Translations under genes and position numbers: made by a program
Shown here: piece after piece, positions 16,560 to 25,645 of the stretch
How the letters are laid out: each line of letters starts with the position of its first letter
How positions within the stretch are numbered: position 1 is the first letter of the stretch
The notes under the pieces: model-generated
Told to the model about the DNA's origin: nothing
What the model saw: the letters and a program-made list of their open reading frames with translations, nothing else
The model's database searches: none
Source of the DNA: Bog-257 sp963846715
Lineage (GTDB): Bacteria > Acidobacteriota > Terriglobia > Terriglobales > Acidobacteriaceae
Length of the DNA: 64,000 nt
Direction: 5' to 3'
NCBI GenBank assembly: GCA_963846715.1
Contig: CAWJXA010000002.1
Location: 248,001 to 312,000 of the forward strand

Positions 16560-17002
16560 GGACTTTAGTCCGAGCGGAGGGACCTGCTGTTTCGGTTTTC
16601 AGCGGCGTCGGAAGGTGGTCAGGACTCATTTCAAGTTAGCTCGGTGGAACGAGCGCCCCAAATCCAGCCCCATAGGGGCGGCATTTGTTTTAGCCCCGGG
16701 CGTAAGCCCGGGCTAAAGTGGAGAATTGCTCTGAGTCCCGTAGGGGCGGCACGGCTCTCACACATCCGTGTGAATACTCAGCTTGATTCCCGCCTGTGCA
16801 CCAGACCCCGCGGAAATCGAGCCCCGCAGGGGCGGAAGCGAAGTTAGCCCAAGACGGAGCGAAGCGGAGTCCTGGGTAGGACGGTAAATGAGAGTGAGTC
16901 CCCCAGGGACGGCACGGTTCTCACGCATCCGTGTGAATCCTCAGCTTGATTTCCGCCTGTGCACCAGAACCCGCGGGAATCGAGCCCCGAGTGGATAGGA
17001 GA
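16560..17002. repeat. Mosaic of intergenic palindromes and a 100-bp direct repeat
   Basis: No gene is visible. 16733-16833 and 16895-16994 are direct copies of about 100 bp sharing CACGG(C/T)TCTCAC, ATCCGTGTGAAT and CGCCTGTGCACCAGA. 16688-16717 is a hairpin (TTTAGCCCCGGGC with GCCCGGGCTAAA). Several CCCGTAGGGGCGG-type short palindromes are interspersed. Related pieces recur near 30430-30530 and 52350-52480, so this is a family of dispersed, presumably non-coding repeats. Confidence 0.65.
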
Positions 17003-17824
17003 CTACTCAGAGCTTCCCGGATACTCGTGCTTCGAGTGCGAATGCAGGTGGGGATGCGTGTGGGTGACCGTTCCGTGCGAGTGCCGATGGGCATGGACCA
17101 GATTGGCTCGCAGCAATAATTCATGGTTCGATAAAATCTCCGCAGGCGTACCCGTAGCGGCGACACTGCCTGCTTCGAGCACAACTACCCGGCTTGCAAT
17201 GTCGTCTACAATCTCCAACTGATGAGTCGCCGTGATTACGGTCTTCGACAGGCTTTTCCACTCCTGAATCAAATCGATGACCTGGCTTTGGCTGCGAGGA
17301 TCGAGGGCCGAAGTCGGCTCATCCAGCAGCAGGACGTCGGGATCGAGCACGATCACCGACGCCAGGGCGACTCGCTTCTTCTCCCCGCCAGACAGGCGAT
17401 AGGGCGGGCGATCGCGAAGGTGCGCGATGCCCATCAGTTCCATGGTTGAGGCGACTCGCGAAAGCACCTGCGCTTTCGACCATCGCATTTGCAGCGGGCC
17501 AAATGCGACCTCGTCGAACACCGTTGGGTTGAAAAGCTGCACATCCGGATTCTGGAAGACCAGTGCTACCCTTCGGCGAAACGCGAGGGCGAACTCCTCC
17601 TGCTGTAGCACGTCGGCTGTGAGTGGCTGCCCGCTGAAACTGACCTGGCCGCGCGAAGGAAAATAAAGCGCATCGAGAATTCTTAACAGTGTGGACTTGC
17701 CGGAGCCGTTGGCGCCCAGCAACGCAACGCTTTCTCCTGGCGCAATCTGAAGCGAGAGGTCGTGGAGCGCGGGAATACGATCGTATTCGAAGCACACGTC
17801 GCGCACTTCAAAGATGGGCGTCAT
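17003..17824 (-). CDS. cbiO: Ni/Co ECF-type transporter ATPase (CbiO-like) with His-rich tail
   Basis: The 273-aa ABC ATPase has Walker A GANGSGKST, Q-loop FQNPDVQLF, signature LSGGEKKR, Walker B VLLLDEPT and the H-loop ATHQLE. It powers uptake of cobalt or nickel with CbiM and CbiQ, whose genes lie immediately upstream. The last 30 residues are exceptionally His-rich (HAHRHSHG, then HTHPHLHSHSKH), suggesting metal binding or sensing on the cytoplasmic side. Only 1 nt separates it from cbiQ. Starts at ATG 17824. Confidence 0.93.
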   Translation of the reverse strand: MTPIFEVRDVCFEYDRIPALHDLSLQIAPGESVALLGANGSGKSTLLRILDALYFPSRGQVSFSGQPLTADVLQQEEFALAFRRRVALVFQNPDVQLFNPTVFDEVAFGPLQMRWSKAQVLSRVASTMELMGIAHLRDRPPYRLSGGEKKRVALASVIVLDPDVLLLDEPTSALDPRSQSQVIDLIQEWKSLSKTVITATHQLEIVDDIASRVVVLEAGSVAATGTPAEILSNHELLLRANLVHAHRHSHGTVTHTHPHLHSHSKHEYPGSSE

Positions 17825-17825
17825 T

Positions 17826-18647
17826 CTAGGCTCGACCTATCCACACCGAGAAAATTCCCACGGCCAGGAAAGCCGCAAGTCCGACATAGTCCCACGACCG
17901 CATGCAGAAGTCAGAGAGAATTCGAATGTCGCCGCGAAACCCTCGCGACTGCATCGCAAGATAGACTTCGTTGCTCAACTCAATGCTCTTGCTGAGCAGG
18001 ACTCCGGCAGTCCTGCCGGCCATGCGGCGGCCCTCCGCTCCCTTCACGATTCCCACCGTGCGGCTCTGGCGCGATTCAAACATCTGCCCGGCGGTTTCCA
18101 CCAGCAGAAAGATATAGCGATGCGTCATGGCCAGCATCATGATGGCTTCTGGCGGCAATCGGAAGGCGCGCAGCGCCTTCAGCACGTGGGTCCATGGGGT
18201 GCACAGTATCAGTAACGACGTGAACGTCACCGCGGTTTCCACGCGCGCGATCAGTAGCGCCGCAGTGTGCAGACCTTGCGCGGTCACGTGGAAGTGCAGT
18301 GTCGCTAACGCCGCAACGGGATCGCCGGGGGTAAGGAAAATTGCGGGCAGCGCAATCACTCCCGTGAAGCCCAGTACGACGAGCCATACCCGCTTGGCCA
18401 GCATCGCGATACTGACTTTCGAGAGAATGCCCACAATTACGGCAACCAGGAACAGGGCGCCAATCACCGAAATTCTGCGCGAGAGCGTGACCGCCAGCAC
18501 CATGGCAAACAGGCCGATGACGCGAACCCGCGGGTCGAGCGATTGCAGCAGACCGCTTTGTCGGGCAATGTGTTCCGACTCCATGGCCCGCGCCAGCGCG
18601 CGCGCGAAGCCGAGCATCGTCGAGGTAAGCAGGCCGCCGCGCTTCAT
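17826..18647 (-). CDS. cbiQ: Ni/Co ECF transporter transmembrane subunit (CbiQ-like)
   Basis: The 273-aa membrane protein has about five hydrophobic segments and the EcfT coupling motif. The Ala-Arg-Gly type signature appears as ESRQSRTVG and LAMQSRGFRGD, the segments that contact the ATPase. It links CbiM to CbiO. It overlaps cbiM by 4 nt and abuts cbiO, so the three form one operon read from 19735 to 17003. Confidence 0.91.
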   Translation of the reverse strand: MKRGGLLTSTMLGFARALARAMESEHIARQSGLLQSLDPRVRVIGLFAMVLAVTLSRRISVIGALFLVAVIVGILSKVSIAMLAKRVWLVVLGFTGVIALPAIFLTPGDPVAALATLHFHVTAQGLHTAALLIARVETAVTFTSLLILCTPWTHVLKALRAFRLPPEAIMMLAMTHRYIFLLVETAGQMFESRQSRTVGIVKGAEGRRMAGRTAGVLLSKSIELSNEVYLAMQSRGFRGDIRILSDFCMRSWDYVGLAAFLAVGIFSVWIGRA

Positions 18648-19735
18648 CCGGAGTGCCCTGCCTGCCGTCGTCTGTCAACGCCACGCTTCGTCACCAGGGA
18701 GATCAGGAGCAGAATGCCGACTGCGAACATGGCGGAGAGGAAATAGCCGAATCCAGCACTCCTTACGAACGGTGGCGCGTACGCCGGAAACGGCGCGGTC
18801 CATAGCCTCGAGAGACTCTGCATACCGGCGGGGACCGCGGCTGGTTGCGCTGTGTCCGCGGAGGCGTTCGAAGGTTGTGTGTTGGTTTGCTGCTTCTGCT
18901 GCCGCGCAAGCTGGGATGGAGACCACTCGCCCCAGGCTTTTCCCGTCGCTAGAATTCCCAGCGGAGTGAGCACCATCAGGAGCGCGACCGCCATCCATAG
19001 CCTGCGAAGCGAGTTCATCGCGGGTGCGTTCCCCAAGGCCTCCGCCTCCGGCGTCACGCCAGCGGTACCACGCAAAAGAGCGGGATCGGCGACTTGCAGA
19101 TAAGCGACGAGTCCGGCGGAGATTACCGCCTCGGCTACCCCCGCCAGCGTCAGGTGGCCGACAAGCATCGCGGGGACAGCAATGCTCAATGGATAGGGCG
19201 CGTACAGCGGCATGCCTCGGGCATCGTGGAACAGCATGGGCTGAATACCGAATTCGATTGCGGCGACGAACGCCGCAGCATTCACGGCAAGATATCCAGC
19301 GATCGCGGCGGCAACGACTCGCCGCCTGGAGGCGATAGCGGCGCCGGCAGCAATCAAGCGATAGCTGGCATAAGCCACCAGCGAAGCAACGATCGCCATG
19401 TTGAAGCAGTTAGCTCCCAGCGTGGTGATGCCGCCATCACCGAAGAAGAGTGCCTGAATCGCGAGCGCGATAGAGATAGCGAGAACCGCACCTGACGGAC
19501 CGAGCACGATGGCGGCAATGGTAACGCCCAATGCGTGTCCGGTGGTGCCGCCGGGAAGCGGCAGGTTGAACATCATCACCACGAACGAGAAGGCAGCAAA
19601 GACCGAGATGAGCGGCACCACGCGACTGAGCAGCATGCGCTTCAGGCTCCTCAACGCGGAGTACCAGCCTGCGACCGCGGCCGCATACAACACCGCGCAA
19701 GTCGAAGGACTCAGGTAGCCGTCGGGTATATGCAT
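18644..19735 (-). CDS. cbiM: Ni/Co transporter substrate-binding subunit CbiM with C-terminal extension
   Basis: The start must be ATG 19735, because CbiM/NikM proteins begin MHIPDGY: the free N-terminus and His2 bind the metal ion. GAGG lies five bases upstream. The frame continues upstream to 19750, but that start would bury the metal site. The first 210 residues are the CbiM core. Then LTPLGILATGKAWGEW leads into a low-complexity linker (QQKQQTNTQPSN) and a final membrane helix. That is the arrangement of CbiM/NikM fused to a CbiN/NikN-like part, which explains the absence of a separate cbiN. No cobalamin riboswitch is visible upstream. Confidence 0.93.
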   Translation of the reverse strand: MHIPDGYLSPSTCAVLYAAAVAGWYSALRSLKRMLLSRVVPLISVFAAFSFVVMMFNLPLPGGTTGHALGVTIAAIVLGPSGAVLAISIALAIQALFFGDGGITTLGANCFNMAIVASLVAYASYRLIAAGAAIASRRRVVAAAIAGYLAVNAAAFVAAIEFGIQPMLFHDARGMPLYAPYPLSIAVPAMLVGHLTLAGVAEAVISAGLVAYLQVADPALLRGTAGVTPEAEALGNAPAMNSLRRLWMAVALLMVLTPLGILATGKAWGEWSPSQLARQQKQQTNTQPSNASADTAQPAAVPAGMQSLSRLWTAPFPAYAPPFVRSAGFGYFLSAMFAVGILLLISLVTKRGVDRRRQAGHSG

Positions 19736-19861
19736 GCCATCCTCGGACACTAATGCATCTCATCCTAACCGATGCGCGACTGATTACGGATTCGAGGGCA
19801 AGGACCGGATAGCCGTCGCAGGTGAATTCGTGCATCCTACAAATAAGTGGAGCAGCATCGC

Positions 19862-20629
19862 ATGAAGACCGACACAAAAGCTACGCCAGCCGACGGAAAA
19901 GATGTGCCGATTCGTGATTTCTTGTCCATCGAAAGCCGCATCAACGCACTTCCGTGGAACGATCTGCAACAATCGGTGGCGGAGGCGGGATACGCGGTGA
20001 CTCCGGCAATCCTGACGCCTGAAGAGTGCGTTCACCTGCGCAATCTCTACGGCCAGGAACAACTGTTTCGCAGTCGCGTCATCATGGAGCGCCTACGCTT
20101 CGGGCGTGGCGATTACAAGTATTTCGCGAATCCTCTGCCTGAAATCGTAAGCGAACTTCGTACTTACTCGTATCCACACTTGGCCAAGGTGGCGAATCGC
20201 TGGGCGGAAGAACTAGGAGAGCCTGAGCCCTTCCCCATTGATCATTCTGCGTTTCTGGAGCGTTGCCATCGCGCCGGTCAGACGCGCCCTACACCGCTGT
20301 TGTTGCATTACGAACAGGACGGTTTCAACTGCCTTCATCAGGATATTTACGGGGCGGTGGCGTTTCCGATACAGATGGTGTTCCTGCTGGGTCAGCAAGG
20401 CCGCGAATGGGACGGCGGAGAGTTTGTGCTGCTGGAACAACGTCCGCGGGCGCAATCCAAGGTCGAAGTAGTTCCACCCGACGAAGGGTGCGCCATCATT
20501 TTCACTACGCGGCATCGACCGGTACAGGGATCACGTGGGTACTATCGTGTGACCATGAAGCACGGTGTCGCGCGCGTTCGTCGCGGCAGCCGCTATACGC
20601 TTGGCATCATCTTCCACGATGCGGAATAA
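19862..20629 (+). CDS. 2-oxoglutarate/Fe(II)-dependent oxygenase
   Basis: The 255-aa protein is chosen from ATG 19862 (a GTG five codons upstream is in frame). The iron-binding triad is visible as HQD in NCLHQDIYG (about H161 and D163) and a distal His in TMKHGVARV. The Arg after it (RRGSRYTLGIIF) would bind 2-oxoglutarate. FPIQMVFLLG and GGEFVLLEQRPRAQS complete the jelly-roll. The substrate is unknown; close relatives hydroxylate proteins or small molecules. It is divergent from cbiM. Confidence 0.9.
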   Translation: MKTDTKATPADGKDVPIRDFLSIESRINALPWNDLQQSVAEAGYAVTPAILTPEECVHLRNLYGQEQLFRSRVIMERLRFGRGDYKYFANPLPEIVSELRTYSYPHLAKVANRWAEELGEPEPFPIDHSAFLERCHRAGQTRPTPLLLHYEQDGFNCLHQDIYGAVAFPIQMVFLLGQQGREWDGGEFVLLEQRPRAQSKVEVVPPDEGCAIIFTTRHRPVQGSRGYYRVTMKHGVARVRRGSRYTLGIIFHDAE

Positions 20630-20632
20630 GCT

Positions 20633-21910
20633 CTACGGCTGGCCCATCACCACTCTGGCTACAGCCAGCATGCTGATGGCTTCAGCCGAAGGATCCAGCA
20701 ATCTCTGTGAGCGCTGCAGGGCCTCCACCGGATCGACTTGGGCGGCCGCCTCGCTCACCTCTTCCACCACCGCCGGAGCGCTGGTCTTCAGCGAGGCCCG
20801 GCTCGACCAGACCTCATCGAGCGACGAGAACGCGATATCGAAATAGTGGTCGGCCGACTTGCGGTCGCCGGATGTGCCGCTGGCAAAGCCGCTGGCCGCA
20901 GCTTCGCGCGCGCGCAACGACGGCGGCAAGGACTGCAACTCGTCGGTGCGATCGCTCTTGTTGCTCATGGCTCGAAGCACGGAGACCGACTCCTCTTCCG
21001 GAGGAGGAATGCGGGTATCGGAGCCGGCGCTATTCGCCGCCTGCTGCGCCATAACGTCGGAGCGGAGCAATTCCGCGTACGCATCCTTGCCCAGAACACT
21101 GGATAACGTTCCGGTGGTCATGTTGATGGCTACGCTGCGCGCCGGAGAATCGGGAAGCTTCCCTAGCCAGAGCAGAAACTTCAGCCCGGCTGTCTTCACT
21201 GCGTCCAGCTCCATCTCTGGGGCTGCGCGGACGAACAGCGCGGCGAGATTGGGCGCCTCATTGGCAAGCGATGAGGCATCGTCTGGGAGCGATGCGAACA
21301 TCTTGACGAACATCGCCTGCGACCACGCCGACTTCGCGCCCTCGGCGTCCATCAAGGCGAGAATGGGACGCGCAGCGATGGTGCCCTGCTGCAAGCCAGC
21401 CTCCAGCTTGCGTTTGGCCGGCTCCTGCACGTGCTTGGGGCACATGGTGATGGCGCCCAGCAACGACTTCTCGGCATCCAAAACCGCCGCAGGAGGGATG
21501 CTCTGCACAAACGTCACCGCGGATGCACAATCTACGTGCCCGCCCGCCAGCATGGAGACAGTGGGCTTTTCGCCTTCAGCGACCAGTTCGGTCTCGATGC
21601 GAGTTCCCTCCTTGGCGTATTGCTGGGCCAACTTGTTGTCGATGGGCGAGATAACGTTGGCGGCAGCATAGAGCACGCGCAGCCGGTCCTGCGGATCAGG
21701 CTGCGGCAAGGCCACGGCGGACTGGACAACGTTCTCCGCAAACTTTTGACGGCTGTCGTGCTTGCCAGCCGGTGTCGCAAGGTTGGATTTCGTGGCGGCC
21801 TGGTTCGGCAAACTGCTCGAACGCTGATGCAATGCGGGATTTGTGGTTTGCGCGGTAACGGTGCCCGCCAGAACAAGCGCCCCGAACAATTGGAAGACTA
21901 CCGACTTCAA
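20633..21910 (-). CDS. Secreted protein of unknown function, helical repeats
   Basis: The 425-aa protein has a signal peptide (MKSVVFQLFGALVLAGTVTA) and no recognisable enzyme motif. After a Ser/Asn-rich linker it is mostly alanine-rich helices (for example LDAEKSLLGAITMCPKHV, LARVVMG-type ends), suggesting an alpha-solenoid or TPR-like body. It is convergent with the 2OG oxygenase gene, 3 bp apart. Exported; function unknown. Confidence 0.78.
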   Translation of the reverse strand: MKSVVFQLFGALVLAGTVTAQTTNPALHQRSSSLPNQAATKSNLATPAGKHDSRQKFAENVVQSAVALPQPDPQDRLRVLYAAANVISPIDNKLAQQYAKEGTRIETELVAEGEKPTVSMLAGGHVDCASAVTFVQSIPPAAVLDAEKSLLGAITMCPKHVQEPAKRKLEAGLQQGTIAARPILALMDAEGAKSAWSQAMFVKMFASLPDDASSLANEAPNLAALFVRAAPEMELDAVKTAGLKFLLWLGKLPDSPARSVAINMTTGTLSSVLGKDAYAELLRSDVMAQQAANSAGSDTRIPPPEEESVSVLRAMSNKSDRTDELQSLPPSLRAREAAASGFASGTSGDRKSADHYFDIAFSSLDEVWSSRASLKTSAPAVVEEVSEAAAQVDPVEALQRSQRLLDPSAEAISMLAVARVVMGQP

Positions 21911-22316
21911 AATAAAAGCAACCTCGAGGCTGGTTGTTGACAGCCTTACCCAATGCTAGAGAAAACGTCGCCAGGAGGACATCAGCCAAACTCCGTAAGG
22001 GCCTTAGTCCTCGAAGGCGGTGCGCCGCGCAGCTCACGATACTTAGAGCGCCTTCAGAAGGACTTACGTTGCTAGAAAGGGTGTTGAAGCCGCCCGAAGC
22101 CTTTCCCAAAGACGGAAACCGCTGCTAATGGCCCTGGCTTTCCATTAGCGACATTCCATCTCTCGGGACGGCCCAAAGTACCATCCGGAACCCTCTCGCG
22201 CAGCCACGAGCCTCAAATGCGAAATAAAGCGCATTTTACGACGCCACCAAATTGGCAAGAACGTGCCGCACTTGATTGACATGAAAGTGCCAATCCGGGA
22301 CTTCCCTCCGGTCGTC
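21911..22316. other. Gene-free spacer with short repeats and a weak hairpin
   Basis: About 400 bp without a convincing gene. It contains a copy of an AGGGCCTTAGTCCTCGAAGG-type palindromic repeat (22000-22022). At 22215-22236 there is a hairpin, AAATGCG with CGCATTT, that could end minus-strand transcription of the phosphoesterase gene, although no T-run follows it on that strand. Confidence 0.45.
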
Positions 22317-23405
22317 TCACTGAAAGAACTCCGTCATCTGGTTCGCGCTGCTTGCGCCGTTGGGGATGGCGGATACTCCCAGAGCGGTCATGCTCAGTCC
22401 CAGCAGGCTGCGATGGTCGTACAGGAGCGTGCCGACGTACCCGGCCTTTACCCCGGTTCCAACCAGCACGGTGGCAACGTGCCCGCCGCCATGAGTGTCG
22501 TCGTCGCGCGATTCGTCTGTCGTCAACACCAGAATACCGCTCTGCTGGAATTGCGGGTTCGTCAGCAACTGGGGAAGATTATCGGACAGCCAAGTGTCGG
22601 CGGCAGCGACCCTGGTTCCGATGTCACAATCGGAGCCGCCGCCCGGGCAGTCATGGGCATCATGCTCGGCGTCGGGAACTATGAAGGAGTATTCAGGCAA
22701 TTGGCCACTCGAGAGGTCAGTCGCCAGTTGCGAGAAGTCGACGATATTCAGGTTCAGTTGCGACGGCGGCTGAACGTCGGAGAAATAAGAAATGGGATTG
22801 TGGCGGCGCAGGTAAGGGTCAACATCGCCTCCCAGATAGCCTTGGCTGGGCAGACTCTGAGCGTAGACTTTCCATGACTTCAACTCGGCTGTGAGTTCGC
22901 GAACTACGTTGTCAATCGGAACCACTCCGGAGAAATTGTCGTCTGTGCTGTAGGCAACCCCCGTCGTCATAATGAAGTAATTGCCAATCGACGGGTGAAC
23001 ATTGGCGTAGTAGTTTCCGGCCAGCCCGCCTTGCGCGATCAGACTGTTAATGTAGGGCGCATTCACACTGCCGACAATGTCGCTGTAATCCGCGTTCTCC
23101 ACCACTACAATCGCGAAATGCTGCACTTGCGGAATGCTGGGCCCACCACCTGAGCCTCCACCTCCGCCCATCCCTCCGCCGCCGGAGCCGCTTCCACCGC
23201 CCGAACCGCTGCCGCCACCAGAACCTATGCCGCCTCCCGATCCGCTGCTACCACCGGAACTTCCCGGACTCCCCGCACCTGACCCCAACGAGCCAGTGGA
23301 TGAGCTTCCTGCACCTCCACAAGCAACCAGAAGGCTGAAAAACACCACGCAGCCAATGAGCAGGAGTAGCTTGATGTCCCGGTTCGATATCCCGACTGAC
23401 CGCAT
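22317..23405 (-). CDS. Secreted phosphoesterase-family lipoprotein with Gly/Ser linker
   Basis: The 362-aa protein has a lipoprotein signal ending FSLLVAC (lipidated Cys near residue 29). A tether of about 60 residues made almost only of Gly and Ser follows. The catalytic domain resembles the PF04185 phosphoesterase family (phospholipase C/acid phosphatase AcpA): HFAIVVVENADYSDI, NAPYINSLIAQGG, ANVHPSIGNYFIMTTG and TDESRDDDTHGGGHV. These supply the Asp/Glu, His and Asn metal ligands. It probably acts on phosphate esters outside the inner membrane. Confidence 0.85.
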   Translation of the reverse strand: MRSVGISNRDIKLLLLIGCVVFFSLLVACGGAGSSSTGSLGSGAGSPGSSGGSSGSGGGIGSGGGSGSGGGSGSGGGGMGGGGGSGGGPSIPQVQHFAIVVVENADYSDIVGSVNAPYINSLIAQGGLAGNYYANVHPSIGNYFIMTTGVAYSTDDNFSGVVPIDNVVRELTAELKSWKVYAQSLPSQGYLGGDVDPYLRRHNPISYFSDVQPPSQLNLNIVDFSQLATDLSSGQLPEYSFIVPDAEHDAHDCPGGGSDCDIGTRVAAADTWLSDNLPQLLTNPQFQQSGILVLTTDESRDDDTHGGGHVATVLVGTGVKAGYVGTLLYDHRSLLGLSMTALGVSAIPNGASSANQMTEFFQ

Positions 23406-23472
23406 ACCGTACCTTGAGGGTGGGATGCGTGACGGACGTGAAAGGCTGTCGGATAGGCTGGGCCAAACGAAA

Positions 23473-23494
23473 AAGGCGCGATCACTCGCGCCTT
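23473..23494 (-). terminator. Rho-independent terminator after the DinB-like gene
   Basis: Read on the minus strand, a 9-bp stem AAGGCGCGA with TCGCGCCTT closes a GTGA loop and runs into TTTTT. It lies 20 bp after the stop of the DinB-like gene and just before the phosphoesterase start. Confidence 0.82.
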
Positions 23495-23513
23495 ATCGCC
23501 TCGCCGGTTATCG

Positions 23514-24110
23514 CTACTTCTTCTGCGGCCGGCTCGCCGGAGGAATGATGTTGTTCATGCGCAGATATTCCACCATCTGGCCGTAGTGATCGAAGGGGTG
23601 GCTTATCGCGATGACCGAAAGCCCAAGCCGAGTCATCTTGTTGGGTCCAAAGGGAGTCTGTACCAGTGCCAGCACATTGTTTTCGTCGATGCTGTTGGCC
23701 GCCTTGTGAAGATATGCAAATGAGTCTTTCAGGAATTTCACCACGTCCGCCTTCGACGTAATGTTGTCGGGTCCATTTTCGCCGCCCAGGTCCACCGGCG
23801 GTTTCTCACCGAGAATGGCGCCCGCCATCATGTAGTTGACCGCGGCAATGTGTTTCACCTGCTGGGCAAACGTGCGGACGCCCTTGAAGTCGCCTTGCGT
23901 GGGCGCAAAATTGAACTTGTCTTCGGGCATGGCTTCCGCCGCCGGAACAACCTCATGCTCCACGTTGGTCAGCGAATGGTCGAGGACCATGGCAAACGTA
24001 CGCTTCTCGTCGGGTTTAGCTTGCATCGCGGCTTGTGGTTTCGCCGCAGCCACGGCGCCGATTGGGCCGAGCGCGAGCAACAAAATTCCCATCGCAACTT
24101 GCTTGTTCAT
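23514..24110 (-). CDS. Secreted DinB-fold protein
   Basis: The protein is about 198 aa from ATG 24110, which has TGGAGG eight bases upstream (an ATG at 24125 is in frame). A signal peptide is followed by a DinB/YfiT-type four-helix domain: LTNVEHEVVPAAEAMPEDKF, TFAQQVKHIAAVNYMM and AISHPFDHYGQMVEYLRMN. The His residues in VKHIAA and the HxxxHY-like HPFDHYGQ are the family's metal ligands. Exported DinB proteins are common in Acidobacteriota. The reaction is unknown. Confidence 0.86.
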   Translation of the reverse strand: MNKQVAMGILLLALGPIGAVAAAKPQAAMQAKPDEKRTFAMVLDHSLTNVEHEVVPAAEAMPEDKFNFAPTQGDFKGVRTFAQQVKHIAAVNYMMAGAILGEKPPVDLGGENGPDNITSKADVVKFLKDSFAYLHKAANSIDENNVLALVQTPFGPNKMTRLGLSVIAISHPFDHYGQMVEYLRMNNIIPPASRPQKK

Positions 24111-24172
24111 TGAAAAAGCCTCCACCTGTAATGGTTGTGTAAAGTCGTGGGCCGAAGAGCGTGATAATGATT

Positions 24173-25527
24173 CTAATCCATTGCCAGGGCGTTGGGATGG
24201 ATCTCAACCGAACGCAGCCGAAACCAGAAGGTCGCCAGCATGCCGGCTCCCAAGCCGATTGCAGCATAGGACAACGAACGCGCCATACCAAAGCGTTCGG
24301 CAATTTCTCCCCACAGAGCTGCGCCGCCGGCGAGCCCGCCCTGCAAAACCAACAGGTACATCGAAATCGCCCGCGCGCGCATGTAGCCGGGCGACATGGT
24401 CTGTGCGGAGACGTTCAGACTGGCGAGGATTTGAATCCACGCCACGCCGGCAACCAGCATGGTCAGCGAGAGGACGGGGAAATTCTGCCATTCGCCGGCC
24501 GCGAAGGTGGCAAACGCAAATACCGCAGTGGCCAGCGCAAACTAATGCGTCAGCCGAAAGCCTGCGCCGGAAGAACGGCATCACCGTAGCTCCCAGCAGC
24601 GCGCCCGTTCCGAAGAAGCCCAGCAACAAGCCGTAGCCCTGTGATCCGAAGGGATGGGCCAGCAGCGGCAACAGCGCCGGCAACGCACTGGCCGAAATGC
24701 TGAACACCGCGCTGCGCACCAGCACGGCCTTCATGGGCGGCGAGGTGCGCAGGTAACGGAAACCCTCGAACATCGCGGTGAACATATGGCCGAGCCGCAT
24801 CGACGTGCGTCCGGGCTTGCGTTTCCACTGATACAGGAAATAAATGACGCCAAAGAACGAGAGCGCGTTCAGCAGGAACGCAATTCCCGACCCTGCTGCG
24901 GCGATTACCAGACCGCCAAGTGCGGGACCGATGGAACGCGCGACGTTGAATCCGGCGGAGTTCAGCGCGATTCCGGCGGCGAAATTCTTGTGCGAGACAA
25001 TCTCCGGCGTGATGGCCTGCCAGGCGGGATCGTTGAGCACAGCGCCAAAGCCCATCAGCAGCGTAAACATCAACAGCAGCGACGGTGTGACTTTGCCGGC
25101 GATCGTCAGTACACCCAGGCCAGCCGCGGCGAGCGACCATCCAGGTTTGAGTTAGCAACAGCAGCTTGCGGCGATCAACGACGTCGGCAATCGCTCCCGC
25201 GGGCAAAACTACGAGGAAGACGGCGATACTGCCTGCCGCCTGCACCAAGCCAACCATCAGAGGCGACATGGTCAGCGAAGTCATCAGCCACCCGGCGCCC
25301 ACGTTCTGCATCCAGGTCCCGGTATAGCTGACCAGGGCGGCAATCCAGAGCGTCCGGAACAGCGGCTCATGCAAAGGACCGAGGACGCTGTGCCGTCGTG
25401 CTGGAACAATGGGGATGGGTGGAATGGAGCCGAGCGATGACATCGGTTCAGAACCCTCGACCGTCGCCGGGGGTGCAGCCGGGGGCACAATCGGTTCCTG
25501 CCATGCTCCGCTCGTGGCCATCGACAT
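24173..25527 (-). pseudogene. MFS transporter (EntS-like, MFS_3), two frameshifts
   Basis: The gene starts at 25527. The first segment (LFRTLWIAALVSYTGTWMQN, then LPAGAIADVVDRRKLLLLTQ) is a standard MFS_3 N-terminus. The frame changes near 25135 (between TQTWMV and AAAGLGVLTIAGK) and again near 24545 (between LSADALV and FALATAVFAFAT). The remaining frame ends with RSVEIHPNALAMD at 24173. Joined, the protein would be about 450 aa with 12 hydrophobic segments. MFS_3 includes siderophore and drug exporters. Two indels make the gene non-functional as written. Confidence 0.82.
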
Positions 25528-25645
25528 TCTGACCGCGTGGCGGGAGAAACGTAAGCGGCTTTCGTCCAGATTCGGACGCTGACGTTGCGAGCCGCTGGCG
25601 AATGGGGACGAGTTGCGACGTGCTGGTCGTGCTCATTCTGTCACC

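Noticed and set aside
16444..16629. A 61-codon minus-strand frame over the box array
   Set aside because: It is mostly translation of the repeated ATGACAACTGTGAT boxes; kept only as a note in the array finding.
19736..19861. Cobalamin riboswitch upstream of cbiM
   Set aside because: The gap is only about 125 bp and no B12-box-like sequence or typical long leader was found.
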